Shown: one piece after another, positions 32,067 to 41,472 of the stretch
Position numbering within the stretch: position 1 is the stretch's first letter
Layout: each line of letters starts with the position of its first letter
NCBI GenBank assembly: GCA_900318275.1
Contig: ONJY01000006.1
Span: forward strand, 23,927 to 87,926
Source of the DNA: an uncultured Bacteroidales bacterium
GTDB taxonomy: Bacteria; Bacteroidota; Bacteroidia; Bacteroidales; P3
DNA: 64,000 nucleotides
Reading direction: 5' to 3'
The notes under the pieces: model-generated
The model's input: only the letters and a program-made list of their open reading frames with translations
Database searches by the model: none
Told to the model about the DNA's origin: nothing
Position numbers and translations under genes: made by a program

Positions 32067-35030
32067 ATGGCAAGTTTCAGACTGAACAAGGTGGCAAAGG
32101 ACTTCAACGTGGGTATACAGACCCTCGTGGAATACCTTGCCAAGAAGGGGCACCAGGTGGAGCAGAGCCCCAACACGAAGATTAGCGAGGAGCAGTATGA
32201 ACTGCTGGCCACAGCGTTCGACAGCGAACGTAAAGTGAAGGAAGAGGCCGACAAGATAGAACTCATGTCGGCAGGCAGCAACCGCGTGGTGGAAGCAAGC
32301 CCTAAGGCAGATGCCGACGCCGAGCCCGAAGAGGTGGTAATCAAAGGGTTTACCACCCAGAAGAAAGCTACCGCCAAAGTAGAGAAGAAGCCTGTGGCGA
32401 CCGACTCCACCCCTGCGCCACAGCCCGAGCCTGAACCTCAGCCCGAACCCGAGCCCGTGAAGGCTGTTGAAGTTGAGGCAGCAGAGACCGTCGCCACCAA
32501 GGCCCCCGTTCACGAGGAGCTGGAAGAGGCTGCCGCTCCCGTCGTCGCTGATACCGAAGAGGATGACTCCGAGGAGACAACCTCAGCGACAGACAGTCCA
32601 TTCAAGGTGGTTGGCACCGTCGACCTCAGCGCCATCAACCAGCGCATGCGCCCGGATAAGAAGAAAAAGAAGAAAGGCGAGAAACGTGAGCCCGCGGTGT
32701 CGCCCGATGCAGCAGCAAAACCCAAGGCTGCAATGGCAGAGGCCCCTGCAGAGGCTCCCAAGCCTGCTCCCGAACCTGTCGCTGTGGAGCCCACCAAGCC
32801 CGTCGAACCAGCCAAGCCCGAGCCTGAGTTCATCCAGACCCAGTACCAGAAGCTCGAAGGCCCCAAGGTGCTCGACAAGATTGACCTCAGCCAATTCAGC
32901 AAGGACGGTGCCGACACCCCCGGCAGCAAACGCAAGCGCAAACACACCAAGAAAGAGGCTGTCAGCGCCCAGGAGGTGAAGAAAATTGGCGCCGAAGTGG
33001 CCAAGAAGGAGAGCAAGGAGAAGGAAAAAGCCAAGAAGGAGAGCCAGAAGAACGCCGCCATGCAGCAGCAGGCCGCCAGTGGCAAGAAGAAGAAAAAGAA
33101 GGATGAGAAGAAGCCTGTAGAGATAGACGACAACGAGATTGAGAAGCAGATTCGCGACACCCTCGCCCGCCTCTCCCCCATGGGCAAGAGTAAGACCTCC
33201 AAGCACAACCGCGAGAAACGCCAGAAGGTGCACGCCCAGATGGAGGAGGAGATGCTGCATGAGATGGAGAACCAGAAGGTGCTGCAGGTGACGGAGTTCG
33301 TCACCGCCAACGAGCTGGCCACCATGATGAACGTGCCGGTGACAAAGATTATCGCCACCTGCATGAGTGTGGGTATCTTCGTGAGCATCAACCAGCGCCT
33401 CGACGCCGAGACCATCAAGCTCATCACCGACGAGTTCGGCTTCCAGGTGAACTTCGCCGACGAGGATGTGGTCAACACCATCCACAAGATTGAAGAGGAA
33501 GACAAACCCGAGGACCTCGTGCCGCGCAACCCCATAATCACCGTCATGGGCCATGTCGACCACGGTAAGACCTCGTTGCTTGACTATATCCGCAAGACCA
33601 ACGTCATAGCCGGTGAGGCTGGCGGCATCACCCAGCATATCGGTGCCTACGAGGTGCAGACCGCCGACGGCCGCAAGATAACCTTCCTCGACACCCCTGG
33701 CCACGAGGCTTTCACCGCCATGCGTGCCCGTGGTGCCAAGATGACTGACATAGCCATCATCGTCATCGCGGCAGACGACAAGATAATGCCGCAGACAGTC
33801 GAGGCCATCAACCACGCACAGTCGGCCGGTGTGCCCATAGTCTTCGCCATAAACAAGATTGACAAGCCCGGTGCCGACCCCGACCGCATCAAGACAGAGC
33901 TGGCCAACATGAACCTGCTCGTCGAGGAATGGGGCGGCAAGTACCAGAGTCAGGACATCAGCGCCAAGAAGGGTATCGGTGTTGAAGAACTGCTTGAGAA
34001 GGTCATCCTCCAGGCCGACATCATGGAACTGAAGGGCAACCCCAACAAACGCGCCAAGGGTGTGGTCATCGAGAGCGCCCTCGACAAAGGCCGCGGCTAC
34101 ATCGCCAAGCTCCTCGTGCAGGAAGGCACCATCCGCAAGGGCGACCCCATCGTGGCCGGTGCTGTGGCCGGACGCGTCCGCGCCATGTACAACGAGCGTA
34201 ACCAAGAGGTCATGTCCGCCGGTCCTTCGCAGCCTGTGCTGCTGCTCGGTCTCACCGGCGCCTGTCAGGCTGGCGACACCTTCAACATCATGGAGAACGA
34301 GAAGGAAGCCAAGGACATCGCCGCCAAGCGCACCCAGCTGCAGCGCGAGCAGGGTATACGCACCCAGACCCACCTCACCCTCGAGGAGATTGGCCGTCGC
34401 CGTGCACTCGGCAACTTCAAGGAGCTCAACATCATTGTCAAAGGTGACGTGGACGGTTCCGTGGAGGCCCTCAGCGACTCGCTCATCAAGCTCGGTACCG
34501 ACGAGGTGCAGGTCAATGTCATCCACAAGGGCGTGGGCCAAATTTCGGAGAACGACGTCACGCTGGCCATGGCCTCCGACGCCATCATCATTGGCTTCCA
34601 GGTGCGTCCCAGCGTGGGTGCCCGCAAGATGGCCGAGACCGAGAAGATAGACATACGCCTCTACAGCATCATCTACGACGCCATCAACGAGCTCAAGGAC
34701 GCCATCGAGGGTATGCTCGCCCCCGAGACGCAGGAGAAGATCGTGGCCAACCTTGAGATTCGCGAGACCTTCAAGATCAGCAAGGTCGGCACCATCGCCG
34801 GCTGTATGTGTCTCGACGGCAAGATCAACCGCCAGAGCAACATCCGCATCATCCGCGACGGCATCGTGGTCTACACCGGCAAACTCGCCTCCCTCAAGCG
34901 TTTCAAGGATGACGTCAAAGAGGTTGTCAGCGGTCAGGACTGCGGCCTGAACATCGAGAACTATAACGACATCAAGGTTGGCGACATCGTCGAAGCCTAC
35001 GAAGTCATAGAAATCAAACGCAAACTATAA
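32067..35030 (+). CDS. infB: Translation initiation factor IF-2
   Basis: 987 residues. IF2-N at the start ([20 protein letters not shown]), a long low-complexity Pro/Glu/Ala and Lys-rich linker (about 75-395), a second IF2-N-like segment ([20 protein letters not shown]), the G domain with GHVDHGKT (near 494), DTPGHEAF and NKIDKPGAD, then domains II-IV ending [10 protein letters not shown]. Complete; last protein gene of the operon, followed 12 bp later by tRNA-Arg. Confidence 0.97.
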   Translation: MASFRLNKVAKDFNVGIQTLVEYLAKKGHQVEQSPNTKISEEQYELLATAFDSERKVKEEADKIELMSAGSNRVVEASPKADADAEPEEVVIKGFTTQKKATAKVEKKPVATDSTPAPQPEPEPQPEPEPVKAVEVEAAETVATKAPVHEELEEAAAPVVADTEEDDSEETTSATDSPFKVVGTVDLSAINQRMRPDKKKKKKGEKREPAVSPDAAAKPKAAMAEAPAEAPKPAPEPVAVEPTKPVEPAKPEPEFIQTQYQKLEGPKVLDKIDLSQFSKDGADTPGSKRKRKHTKKEAVSAQEVKKIGAEVAKKESKEKEKAKKESQKNAAMQQQAASGKKKKKKDEKKPVEIDDNEIEKQIRDTLARLSPMGKSKTSKHNREKRQKVHAQMEEEMLHEMENQKVLQVTEFVTANELATMMNVPVTKIIATCMSVGIFVSINQRLDAETIKLITDEFGFQVNFADEDVVNTIHKIEEEDKPEDLVPRNPIITVMGHVDHGKTSLLDYIRKTNVIAGEAGGITQHIGAYEVQTADGRKITFLDTPGHEAFTAMRARGAKMTDIAIIVIAADDKIMPQTVEAINHAQSAGVPIVFAINKIDKPGADPDRIKTELANMNLLVEEWGGKYQSQDISAKKGIGVEELLEKVILQADIMELKGNPNKRAKGVVIESALDKGRGYIAKLLVQEGTIRKGDPIVAGAVAGRVRAMYNERNQEVMSAGPSQPVLLLGLTGACQAGDTFNIMENEKEAKDIAAKRTQLQREQGIRTQTHLTLEEIGRRRALGNFKELNIIVKGDVDGSVEALSDSLIKLGTDEVQVNVIHKGVGQISENDVTLAMASDAIIIGFQVRPSVGARKMAETEKIDIRLYSIIYDAINELKDAIEGMLAPETQEKIVANLEIRETFKISKVGTIAGCMCLDGKINRQSNIRIIRDGIVVYTGKLASLKRFKDDVKEVVSGQDCGLNIENYNDIKVGDIVEAYEVIEIKRKL

Positions 35031-35042
35031 TGGTTTGCGGCT

Positions 35043-35114
35043 GCTCCTGTAGTTCAATGGATAGAATAGAGGTTTCCTAAACCTTTGATCAGGGTTCGAT
35101 TCCCTGCGGGAGTA
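35043..35114 (+). tRNA. tRNA-Arg (CCT)
   Basis: Acceptor GCTCCTG with CGGGAGT (first pair G-U, one internal U-G), anticodon arm GAGGT-TTCCTAA-ACCTT giving anticodon CCT, T-arm AGGGTTCGATTCCCT. CCA is not encoded. It sits 12 bp after infB with no promoter of its own, so it may be cut from the operon transcript. Confidence 0.9.
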
Positions 35115-35120
35115 CAAAAG

Positions 35121-35150
35121 AAAAGGCACCTTTCACGGTGCCTTTTTGTT
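35121..35150. terminator. Bidirectional intrinsic terminator
   Basis: AAAAGGCACC / GGTGCCTTTT stem with a 6-nt loop between tRNA-Arg and the convergent purE gene. Confidence 0.9.
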
Positions 35151-35170
35151 TTATGACCAGCCTGCGATGC

Positions 35171-35677
35171 TCAGCACTTGAATTTGTACTCCAGCTTGGC
35201 AAGCTCTTCGTTGGCTTTGACAATCTTCTTCTTCAGTCCTAACTTGTAAGCCACGAGTTTCTGCATCAGGGCGTCGTCGCCGAGGGCGAGCATCTGCATT
35301 GCCAGTATGGCGGCATTCTGCGCGCCGTTGATAGCCACGGTGGCGACAGGTATTCCCGGAGGCATCTGCATGATGGCGAAGGTGGCGTCGAGGCCCTCAA
35401 GACATGAGCCCTTGATGGGCACGCCGATGACCGGCAGGGGCGTCTCGGCAGCTATGACACCCGGCAGGGCGGCAGCCATACCAGCGCCAGCGATAATCAC
35501 CTTGATGCCGCGACCGGCAGCGCCGCGGGCAAAGTCGCTCACCTCGGCGGGCGTGCGGTGGGCGGAGAGGGCGTTGACCTCGAACGGTATCTCCATCTCC
35601 TCGAAGAACTGGCAGGCTTTCTCCATGACCGGCAGGTCGCTGGTGCTGCCCATGATGATACTTACTATTGGTTTCAT
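35171..35677 (-). CDS. purE: N5-carboxyaminoimidazole ribonucleotide mutase
   Basis: 168 residues; class I PurE, converts N5-CAIR to CAIR in purine synthesis. GSTSDLPVM at 9-17, LSAHRTP (38-44, with the catalytic His), GAGMAAALPG and GVPIKGS are conserved. purK is not in the window. It follows the M16 peptidase gene by five bases. Confidence 0.96.
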   Translation of the reverse strand: MKPIVSIIMGSTSDLPVMEKACQFFEEMEIPFEVNALSAHRTPAEVSDFARGAAGRGIKVIIAGAGMAAALPGVIAAETPLPVIGVPIKGSCLEGLDATFAIMQMPPGIPVATVAINGAQNAAILAMQMLALGDDALMQKLVAYKLGLKKKIVKANEELAKLEYKFKC

Positions 35678-35682
35678 ATCGT

Positions 35683-36900
35683 TTAATTATAGATTAACAT
35701 GCTGATGCCGTCGGGGGCGAAGCGGCTCTGGGCCACACGCAGCACCTCGTCGGGCGTGAGGTTCATTATGTCGGCATTCATCTCCTCAAGGGTGTCGACA
35801 TGCTCGAAGTTGAGGCAGGCCTTGCCGATGCTCTGCATCTCATTGCTGCCGTTGTCGTTGTTGATGGCCATCTGCCCTATGAACTGCCGCTGTGCCTGCC
35901 GCAGTTGCTGCGGGGTGAGCTTGACCGTGGCCATACACTCCAGCTCACGCCGTATGAGGCCGATGGCACGCTCCTGCGCATCGAGGTCGACGCCGGCGTA
36001 GATGTAGAACAGGCCCGTGTCTGACATCGGCACATACTGTGACTCCACGCTGTAGCAGAAGCCGTAGCGCTCGCGGACGGCCACATTGAGACGCGAGTTC
36101 ATCGCCGGGCCGCCGAGTATGTTGTTTATCAGCGTGAAGGCCGTCTTATCGCCGTTGTAGATGTCGGGAGCCTCGCAGCCGATGAGTATGTGGGCCTGGT
36201 GAGTACGCTTGTGCACGGTGCGCTCGAAGCGGTGGAAGACCGGCCTCACGCTGCGGTCCACAGCCGACTCATGGTTGCCGAAACTGCCGAAATAACGCTC
36301 GCACATGCGCACCAGACGGCCGAACTCCACATCGCCCACCACGCTGATAACCATGCGCGACGGAGTGTAGTTGCGCTCCATGTGGGCGCGCAGTCGCCCG
36401 GGAGTGAAGCGACGCACGTTGCGCTTCGTGCCCAGTATGTTGTGGGCAAGCGGATGCCCTTCGTATGCCAGCTCCTCGAACTGGTCGTAGATAAGCTCCG
36501 CAGGCAGGTCGCTATAGCTGTTGATCTCCTCAATCACCACCTCTCGCTCCTTCTCAATCTCCGCCTCGGGGAAGATGGAGCAGAACAGGATGTCGGCGAA
36601 AAGCTCCAGGCATCGCGGCAGGTGCTCGGCCAGCGAGGTGGCGTAGACGCACGTCTCCTCCTTGGTGGTGAAGGCGTTGAGCTCCCCACCCACCCCGTCG
36701 ATGCGGTTCAAAATGTGATAGGCCTTCCGGTGCGAGGTGCCCTTGAAGAGCGAATGCTCGATGAAGTGCGCCATGCCCTCGTCGGCGCCACGTTCGTCGC
36801 GGCTGCCCACGTTGATGTACACGCCCGAGTAGACAACCTTCGAGGGCGTGTGGCTCAGTATAATCTTGATGCCGTTAGGCAGTGTATGGTACTCGTACAT
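35683..36900 (-). CDS. M16-family zinc metallopeptidase
   Basis: 405 residues with the inverted zinc motif HFIEH (about 46-50, in AHFIEHSLFKGT) and the distal Glu in a FTTKEETCVYA-to-EREVVIEEI region. Single-chain, mitochondrial-processing-peptidase-like, no signal peptide, so a cytosolic peptidase. The gene sits seven bases after the kinase-deaminase fusion and five before purE. Substrate unknown. Confidence 0.93.
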   Translation of the reverse strand: MYEYHTLPNGIKIILSHTPSKVVYSGVYINVGSRDERGADEGMAHFIEHSLFKGTSHRKAYHILNRIDGVGGELNAFTTKEETCVYATSLAEHLPRCLELFADILFCSIFPEAEIEKEREVVIEEINSYSDLPAELIYDQFEELAYEGHPLAHNILGTKRNVRRFTPGRLRAHMERNYTPSRMVISVVGDVEFGRLVRMCERYFGSFGNHESAVDRSVRPVFHRFERTVHKRTHQAHILIGCEAPDIYNGDKTAFTLINNILGGPAMNSRLNVAVRERYGFCYSVESQYVPMSDTGLFYIYAGVDLDAQERAIGLIRRELECMATVKLTPQQLRQAQRQFIGQMAINNDNGSNEMQSIGKACLNFEHVDTLEEMNADIMNLTPDEVLRVAQSRFAPDGISMLIYN

Positions 36901-36906
36901 GCCGGC

Positions 36907-37935
36907 TCACTGGTTCTCGTACTGCTGCACCTCGTCGTGGAAAAACTCCAGCTTGATGCCCGCCTGGCGGAAGAGTTCCTCGCTCTCGGCACCGGCATGG
37001 TATTTGCGCTCGCACACCACGCGCTTGATGCCGCAGTTGATGATGAGCATGGCGCAGGTGCGGCAGGGCGTCATGCGGCAGTAGAGCGTGGCACCGTCGA
37101 GGGCTATGCCGCGGCGCGCCGCCTGACAGATGGCGTTCTGCTCGGCATGCACCGTGCGCACGCAGTGGGTGCTGATGTGGCCGTCGGCGTCAATGGTCTG
37201 GCGGAACAGGTGGCCCACCTCGTCGCAATGTGGCAAGCCGCTGGGCGAGCCCACATAGCCGGTGACCAGCAGCTGCTTGTCCTTCACGATAACACAGCCC
37301 GAGCGGCCGCGGTCGCACGTGGCACGCTTGGAGGCGGCATTGGCCAGCTCCATGAAATATTCATCCCAGCTGGGGCGGTGGTATGTAATCTGCTGCAGCA
37401 CCTCCTCCACCTGCTTGTTCAGGTCCTCGAACGTACCCCCGTTGTCGAAGCGGAAGTCGGCGTGCTCGATGCAATACTTGAGGTTCTGCTTGTTGGGGTC
37501 GTCGTTGTCCATCTCGCGCAGCTCGTTGGCGATGAAAGTCTCATACGACACATGGTCTGTCTCAGAGCCACGCAGCACGGCGCGCTCGTAGCGCACCTTG
37601 GGGTCGGCGTCGACCGCGAAAAGATAGAAACTGGGCTTGCCGCGCAAGGCCTCCACCTCGCCGGGGGTGCGCACGCTCTCGATGATGCAGTTGCAGCCTG
37701 AAGCCGACGCCTGCTTGTAGAGCTCCTCGACGATGTAGGACGGCGTATGCCTGGCCCTCAAGTCGTTGCCCACGGCGGTCAAAGTGTCGCGGTTCACCTC
37801 AAGACCCCGCCGCTTGACCTCCTCGGTGAGGAAAGCGCGCACGCTGTAGTGCACGAAGCCGCGGTTCTTGACCAGATAGTCGACGATGGTGCCTTTGCCG
37901 GCGCCCAAAGTTCCTGTTATACCTATTGTAATCAT
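36907..37935 (-). CDS. P-loop kinase-like / dCMP deaminase fusion protein
   Basis: 342 residues, two domains. N-terminal (1-~185) NMP-kinase-like P-loop domain: GTLGAGKGT at 8-16, then IIESVRTPGEVEAL and YERAVLRG, resembling dephospho-CoA or adenylate kinases. C-terminal (~195-342) zinc deaminase of the dCMP type: HAEQNAI (near 262) and PCRTCAMLIINCGIKRVV (near 291). Bacterial dCMP deaminases are usually single-domain and about 150 residues. The same order of domains occurs in the anti-phage deaminase AvcD, which is longer. Here the setting (purE, M16) is housekeeping, so a dTMP-supply role is the first guess. Confidence 0.88.
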   Translation of the reverse strand: MITIGITGTLGAGKGTIVDYLVKNRGFVHYSVRAFLTEEVKRRGLEVNRDTLTAVGNDLRARHTPSYIVEELYKQASASGCNCIIESVRTPGEVEALRGKPSFYLFAVDADPKVRYERAVLRGSETDHVSYETFIANELREMDNDDPNKQNLKYCIEHADFRFDNGGTFEDLNKQVEEVLQQITYHRPSWDEYFMELANAASKRATCDRGRSGCVIVKDKQLLVTGYVGSPSGLPHCDEVGHLFRQTIDADGHISTHCVRTVHAEQNAICQAARRGIALDGATLYCRMTPCRTCAMLIINCGIKRVVCERKYHAGAESEELFRQAGIKLEFFHDEVQQYENQ

Positions 37936-38104
37936 TCTCTGCTATTTTCACCTTATAACGTCGCGCCCGCGATATTATTGTGCCGCCCCGCTAAAAATAC
38001 CCCTCCGCAACGGAGCCCCTACGGAGTCCCTTCGGCTCCGTACCGGAGGCATAGAGGAAGCATCTTTTTTCGGCCCTGACACTCGCCGATTGGCATTTTA
38101 TTCG

Positions 38105-38112
38105 TATCTTTG
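38105..38112 (+). promoter_or_regulatory. -7 element for the C69 dipeptidase gene
   Basis: TATCTTTG 26 bp before the ATG; no clear -33 TTTG. Confidence 0.6.
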
Positions 38113-38137
38113 CAGAAGTAAAGAACCACTGATAATC

Positions 38138-39715
38138 ATGAAAAAGATAGTCATTCTGCTACTTACGATGCTGCCCATACTGGCGGCAGCACAGGTGAAC
38201 CACAAGGAGAGCTGCACATCGATAATGGTGGGCAAGCGCGCGTCGACCGACGGCAGCGTCATCACGTCGCACACCTGCGACGGGCGCTACCGCACGTGGA
38301 TGACCGTGGAACCCGCACTGAAGGCCGAGAAGGGCCGAAAGCACACCGTGCGCAAGGGCACGCTGCACACCGAGAGTCCCGACGACACCACTGGCGTGCG
38401 CAACGTGGGCACCATTGCCATGAACGAGGCCACATACGCCTACCTCAACACCGCCTACCCCTGCCTCAACGAGAAGCAGCTGGCCATAGGCGAGAGCACC
38501 TTCAGCGGCCCCGACACGCTGGTGAACGAGAACGGCATGTTCCTCATCGAGGAGTTGGAGCGCATAGCCTTGATGCGCTGCTCGACAGCGAGGGAGGCCA
38601 TACGCCTCATTGCACAGTTGGTGGCAAAATACGGCTACGGCGATGGTGGCGAATGCATTACCATCGCTGACCGCAATGAGGTGTGGCAGATGGAAATACT
38701 GGGCGAAGGGCCCGACAAGATAGGCGGCGTGTGGGCGGCACAGCGCGTGCCCGACGACCATGTGGCCGTGAGCTGCAACATCCCGCGCATCGGACGCCTG
38801 CAGCGCAACAACCCAGAGTACTTCATGTGCTCGGACAATATCGAAGAGGTGGCGAAGAAATACGGCCTGTGGGATGGCGAGGGTGAGTTCGTGTTCTGGA
38901 AAGCCTTCAACACATCGTGGGCCAACGGCCGCAATTTCCGCGAACGCGAGTGGTTCATCTTCAACGCCCTGGCCCCCTCGCAAGGCTTCACCTACGACAT
39001 GCCGGAGCTGCCCTTCTCGGTGAAGCCCGACACGCAGGTGGACGTGACCGATGTGATGAACCTGCTGCGCTCCACCTACGAGGGCACGGAGAAGGATATG
39101 TGCAAGAACCTGAAGGTAGTGGTGAACCGCAAGCGCGACGACGGCACAACATACAAGGACACTGTGGTGAGCCCCGTGGCCAACCCGTGGATGGGCAGCA
39201 CGATGCAGCAGACGCTGAACATGCTGGCTCCCGGCACCGTGGAGTTCCAGCGCACGGTGAGTGTAGCGTGGTGCTCATACTCGTTTGTGGCGCAGCTGCG
39301 CGACTGGCTGCCCGACCAGGTGGGCGGTATCTGCTGGGTGTCGGTCGACAACCCTGCCCAAAGTCCCCGCATACCGGTGTTCTGCGGCACCACGGCGTTG
39401 CCCGAAGCTTTCGCGCGCTGCGGCCAGAAGAAGTACGACGAGGGCGCGTGGCTGTGGCAGTACCGCCGCGCCAACAAGCTGGCCACGGTGGCATGGCAAC
39501 GCACCAAGAAGCAACACATGGCCGCCGTCATGCACCATGAGGGTGCCGCCTTCAGCGGTCTGAAAACCTTAGAGGATAATGTGAAAGGCATGAAGAACCC
39601 CGCCAAGGCCGGCAAGCAGCTCAACGCCTACACGCAGCAGGTGTACGACAACACGCGTGCCGCATGGGCCGACCTTGAGGCCAGCTACTGGCACATGTTC
39701 GGCATGGGATTCTGA
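38138..39715 (+). CDS. C69-family dipeptidase
   Basis: 525 residues. Start at 38138 gives a signal peptide (MKKIVILLLTMLPILAAAQ); the upstream in-frame extension crosses the promoter and has no signal. Near the mature N-terminus ESCTSIMVGKRASTDGSVI supplies the Cys that becomes the Ntn nucleophile of C69 (PepD-type) peptidases, so a short propeptide is probably removed. NENGMFLIEE, GDGGECITIADRNEVWQMEI and AVSCNIPRIG are also family-typical. Exported dipeptidase in the periplasm or beyond, feeding on peptides. Confidence 0.92.
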   Translation: MKKIVILLLTMLPILAAAQVNHKESCTSIMVGKRASTDGSVITSHTCDGRYRTWMTVEPALKAEKGRKHTVRKGTLHTESPDDTTGVRNVGTIAMNEATYAYLNTAYPCLNEKQLAIGESTFSGPDTLVNENGMFLIEELERIALMRCSTAREAIRLIAQLVAKYGYGDGGECITIADRNEVWQMEILGEGPDKIGGVWAAQRVPDDHVAVSCNIPRIGRLQRNNPEYFMCSDNIEEVAKKYGLWDGEGEFVFWKAFNTSWANGRNFREREWFIFNALAPSQGFTYDMPELPFSVKPDTQVDVTDVMNLLRSTYEGTEKDMCKNLKVVVNRKRDDGTTYKDTVVSPVANPWMGSTMQQTLNMLAPGTVEFQRTVSVAWCSYSFVAQLRDWLPDQVGGICWVSVDNPAQSPRIPVFCGTTALPEAFARCGQKKYDEGAWLWQYRRANKLATVAWQRTKKQHMAAVMHHEGAAFSGLKTLEDNVKGMKNPAKAGKQLNAYTQQVYDNTRAAWADLEASYWHMFGMGF

Positions 39716-39718
39716 AGC

Positions 39719-40834
39719 TCAGCTCCAGATACTTAACTTGCTGAGGAAAGAAATATTCTCGCGGACCGACGACTCGATAAGATAGTCAAAGTCGCGCTCG
39801 GCGCTTTTGTGGAAAGCCACCTCGACGGGGAGCACGTAGACCGGCAGCCCTTCGGAGAGGCCGCGCAGACGCACGGCATCCTTCTCGGTGGTGACGATGA
39901 TTTTGTTTGAGCCCGGCAAGGCTGCGAAGGTGTCGCGGATGCGAGCCATGTCGCGCGCACTGAAGTCGTGGTGGTCGCCGAAAGGCAGATGATACACCTT
40001 GGTGCTGCGGCGAAGTTCGGCCACCATGGGTTCCGGATGCGCAATGCCGGTGACACAGAGGATATTGTCGGCACGGCGCAAGCCAATGCCCGCGGGCTGT
40101 CCGTCGAGTGTCAGCAGGTCTCCATATTTGAGGTAGGAGAAAAAAACCTTCTGGAAATTCTGCAACTTGAGGTCTTGGATGATATTGTGCCTGTCAACGG
40201 GGTTGAGCACGGCGGGGCATTTGGTGACAATGACGATGCCGGCGCGGTAGCGTGCACTCTTGAACTCGCGCAGGTTGCCGTAGGGAAGGATACGGTCCTT
40301 GAAAAACTGGTGACCGTATTCGGTCAGCAGGATATTGATACTGGGCTTGATTGCACGGTGTTGGAAGACGTCGTCGAGGATGATGAGCTGGGGCGCCATG
40401 GAGATATGCACTTCCTCTTCACCTTGCATTTCAATGCGTTCCTGCGCCATAAGCCTGCTCACTCCTTCCACACGTTTCTCGCAGACAGCCACCTGCACAT
40501 GCGGAAACTTGGCGGCCACCATGGCGGGTTCGTCGCCAAGGAGGGCGGCGTCATGGCTGCCGTCGTCGGCAAGGAAACCCTTGGTCTTGCGCTTGTAGCC
40601 ACGGCTGAGCACAGCGGTGCTGTAATGGTCGGCAAGCAGCCGCAGCAGGTATTCCACATGCGGGGTCTTGCCGCTGCCTCCTGTGCTGAGGTTGCCGACA
40701 CCGATGGTGGTGATGTGGGGCGCCGCCTGCCGCTTGATGCCAACGGCATAAAAGAAGTTCCGCACCACCACGCCTACGGCATACCACATGGTCAGCGGCC
40801 ACAGCACATATGATATGGTGGTGCGGAACGACAT
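39719..40834 (-). CDS. lpxK: Tetraacyldisaccharide 4'-kinase
   Basis: 371 residues. Phosphorylates the lipid A precursor at the inner membrane. N-terminal membrane helix, then TIGVGNLSTGGSGKTPHVEY with the P-loop, SRGYKRKTKGF, LGDEPAMVA and ILDDVFQHRAIKP (Walker B-like). Length normal. It lies eight bases after rubrerythrin, perhaps in the same transcript, and is convergent with the dipeptidase. Confidence 0.95.
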   Translation of the reverse strand: MSFRTTISYVLWPLTMWYAVGVVVRNFFYAVGIKRQAAPHITTIGVGNLSTGGSGKTPHVEYLLRLLADHYSTAVLSRGYKRKTKGFLADDGSHDAALLGDEPAMVAAKFPHVQVAVCEKRVEGVSRLMAQERIEMQGEEEVHISMAPQLIILDDVFQHRAIKPSINILLTEYGHQFFKDRILPYGNLREFKSARYRAGIVIVTKCPAVLNPVDRHNIIQDLKLQNFQKVFFSYLKYGDLLTLDGQPAGIGLRRADNILCVTGIAHPEPMVAELRRSTKVYHLPFGDHHDFSARDMARIRDTFAALPGSNKIIVTTEKDAVRLRGLSEGLPVYVLPVEVAFHKSAERDFDYLIESSVRENISFLSKLSIWS

Positions 40835-40842
40835 AAAGGGGA

Positions 40843-41385
40843 TTATTTGTTGAAGTAACGGTTGAGCAAACCTTCGAGGGCTTTGCCGTGGCGGGCCTCG
40901 TCGCGGGCCATCTCGTGGACAGTGTCGTGGATGGCGTCGAGGTTAAGGGCTTTGGCGCGCTTGGCGAGGTCGGTCTTGCCGGCGGTGGCACCATACTCGG
41001 CGTCGACGCGCATCTTCAGGTTCTCCTTCGTGCTGTCGGTCAGCACTTCGCCCAGCAGCTCGGCAAACTTGGCGGCATGTTCTGCCTCCTCAAAGGCGGC
41101 TTTCTCCCAGTAGAGACCCACCTCGGGATAGCCCTCGCGGTGAGCCACGCGGGCCATGGCCAGGTACATACCCACCTCCTTGCACTCGCCCTCAAAGTTG
41201 GCGCGGAGATCCATCTTGATATCTTCGGGGGCATCCTTGGCGACGCCGACGATATGCTCGGCAGCCCAGGTCTTGATGTCCTCTTTCACTTCCTGCATGG
41301 GTTTGCCGCAGATGGGGCATTTCTCGGGCATCTCGTCGCCCTCATAGACGTAGCCGCACACGGGGCAGATAAACTTTTTGCTCAT
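40843..41385 (-). CDS. Rubrerythrin with N-terminal rubredoxin domain
   Basis: 180 residues. Two Cys pairs near the N-terminus (CPVCG at 7-11, CPICG at 23-27) form a rubredoxin-type Fe site and precede the ferritin-like diiron domain ([32 protein letters not shown]). In ordinary rubrerythrin the rubredoxin domain comes last; this order is that of 'reverse' rubrerythrins. Role: NAD(P)H-linked peroxide reduction in anaerobes. Promoter TATCTTTG at 41433-41440. Confidence 0.93.
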   Translation of the reverse strand: MSKKFICPVCGYVYEGDEMPEKCPICGKPMQEVKEDIKTWAAEHIVGVAKDAPEDIKMDLRANFEGECKEVGMYLAMARVAHREGYPEVGLYWEKAAFEEAEHAAKFAELLGEVLTDSTKENLKMRVDAEYGATAGKTDLAKRAKALNLDAIHDTVHEMARDEARHGKALEGLLNRYFNK

Positions 41386-41432
41386 AATTGTCTTGATGTT
41401 TTAGGATTAATATTCGGTTTTAAAATCAAGTG

Positions 41433-41440
41433 CAAAGATA
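41433..41440 (-). promoter_or_regulatory. -7 element of the rubrerythrin gene
   Basis: TATCTTTG on the minus strand, 48 bp before the ATG. Confidence 0.6.
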
Positions 41441-41472
41441 CGCACTTTTTGTGATATGGCGAAATATTTTTT

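Noticed and set aside
30771-34541. Long minus-strand open frames opposite nusA and infB
   Set aside because: Same codon-bias effect; translations are Leu/Val/His-rich without motifs, and the plus-strand genes are unequivocal.
36190-37701. 503-codon plus-strand frame opposite the M16 and deaminase genes
   Set aside because: Antisense shadow of two well-supported genes.
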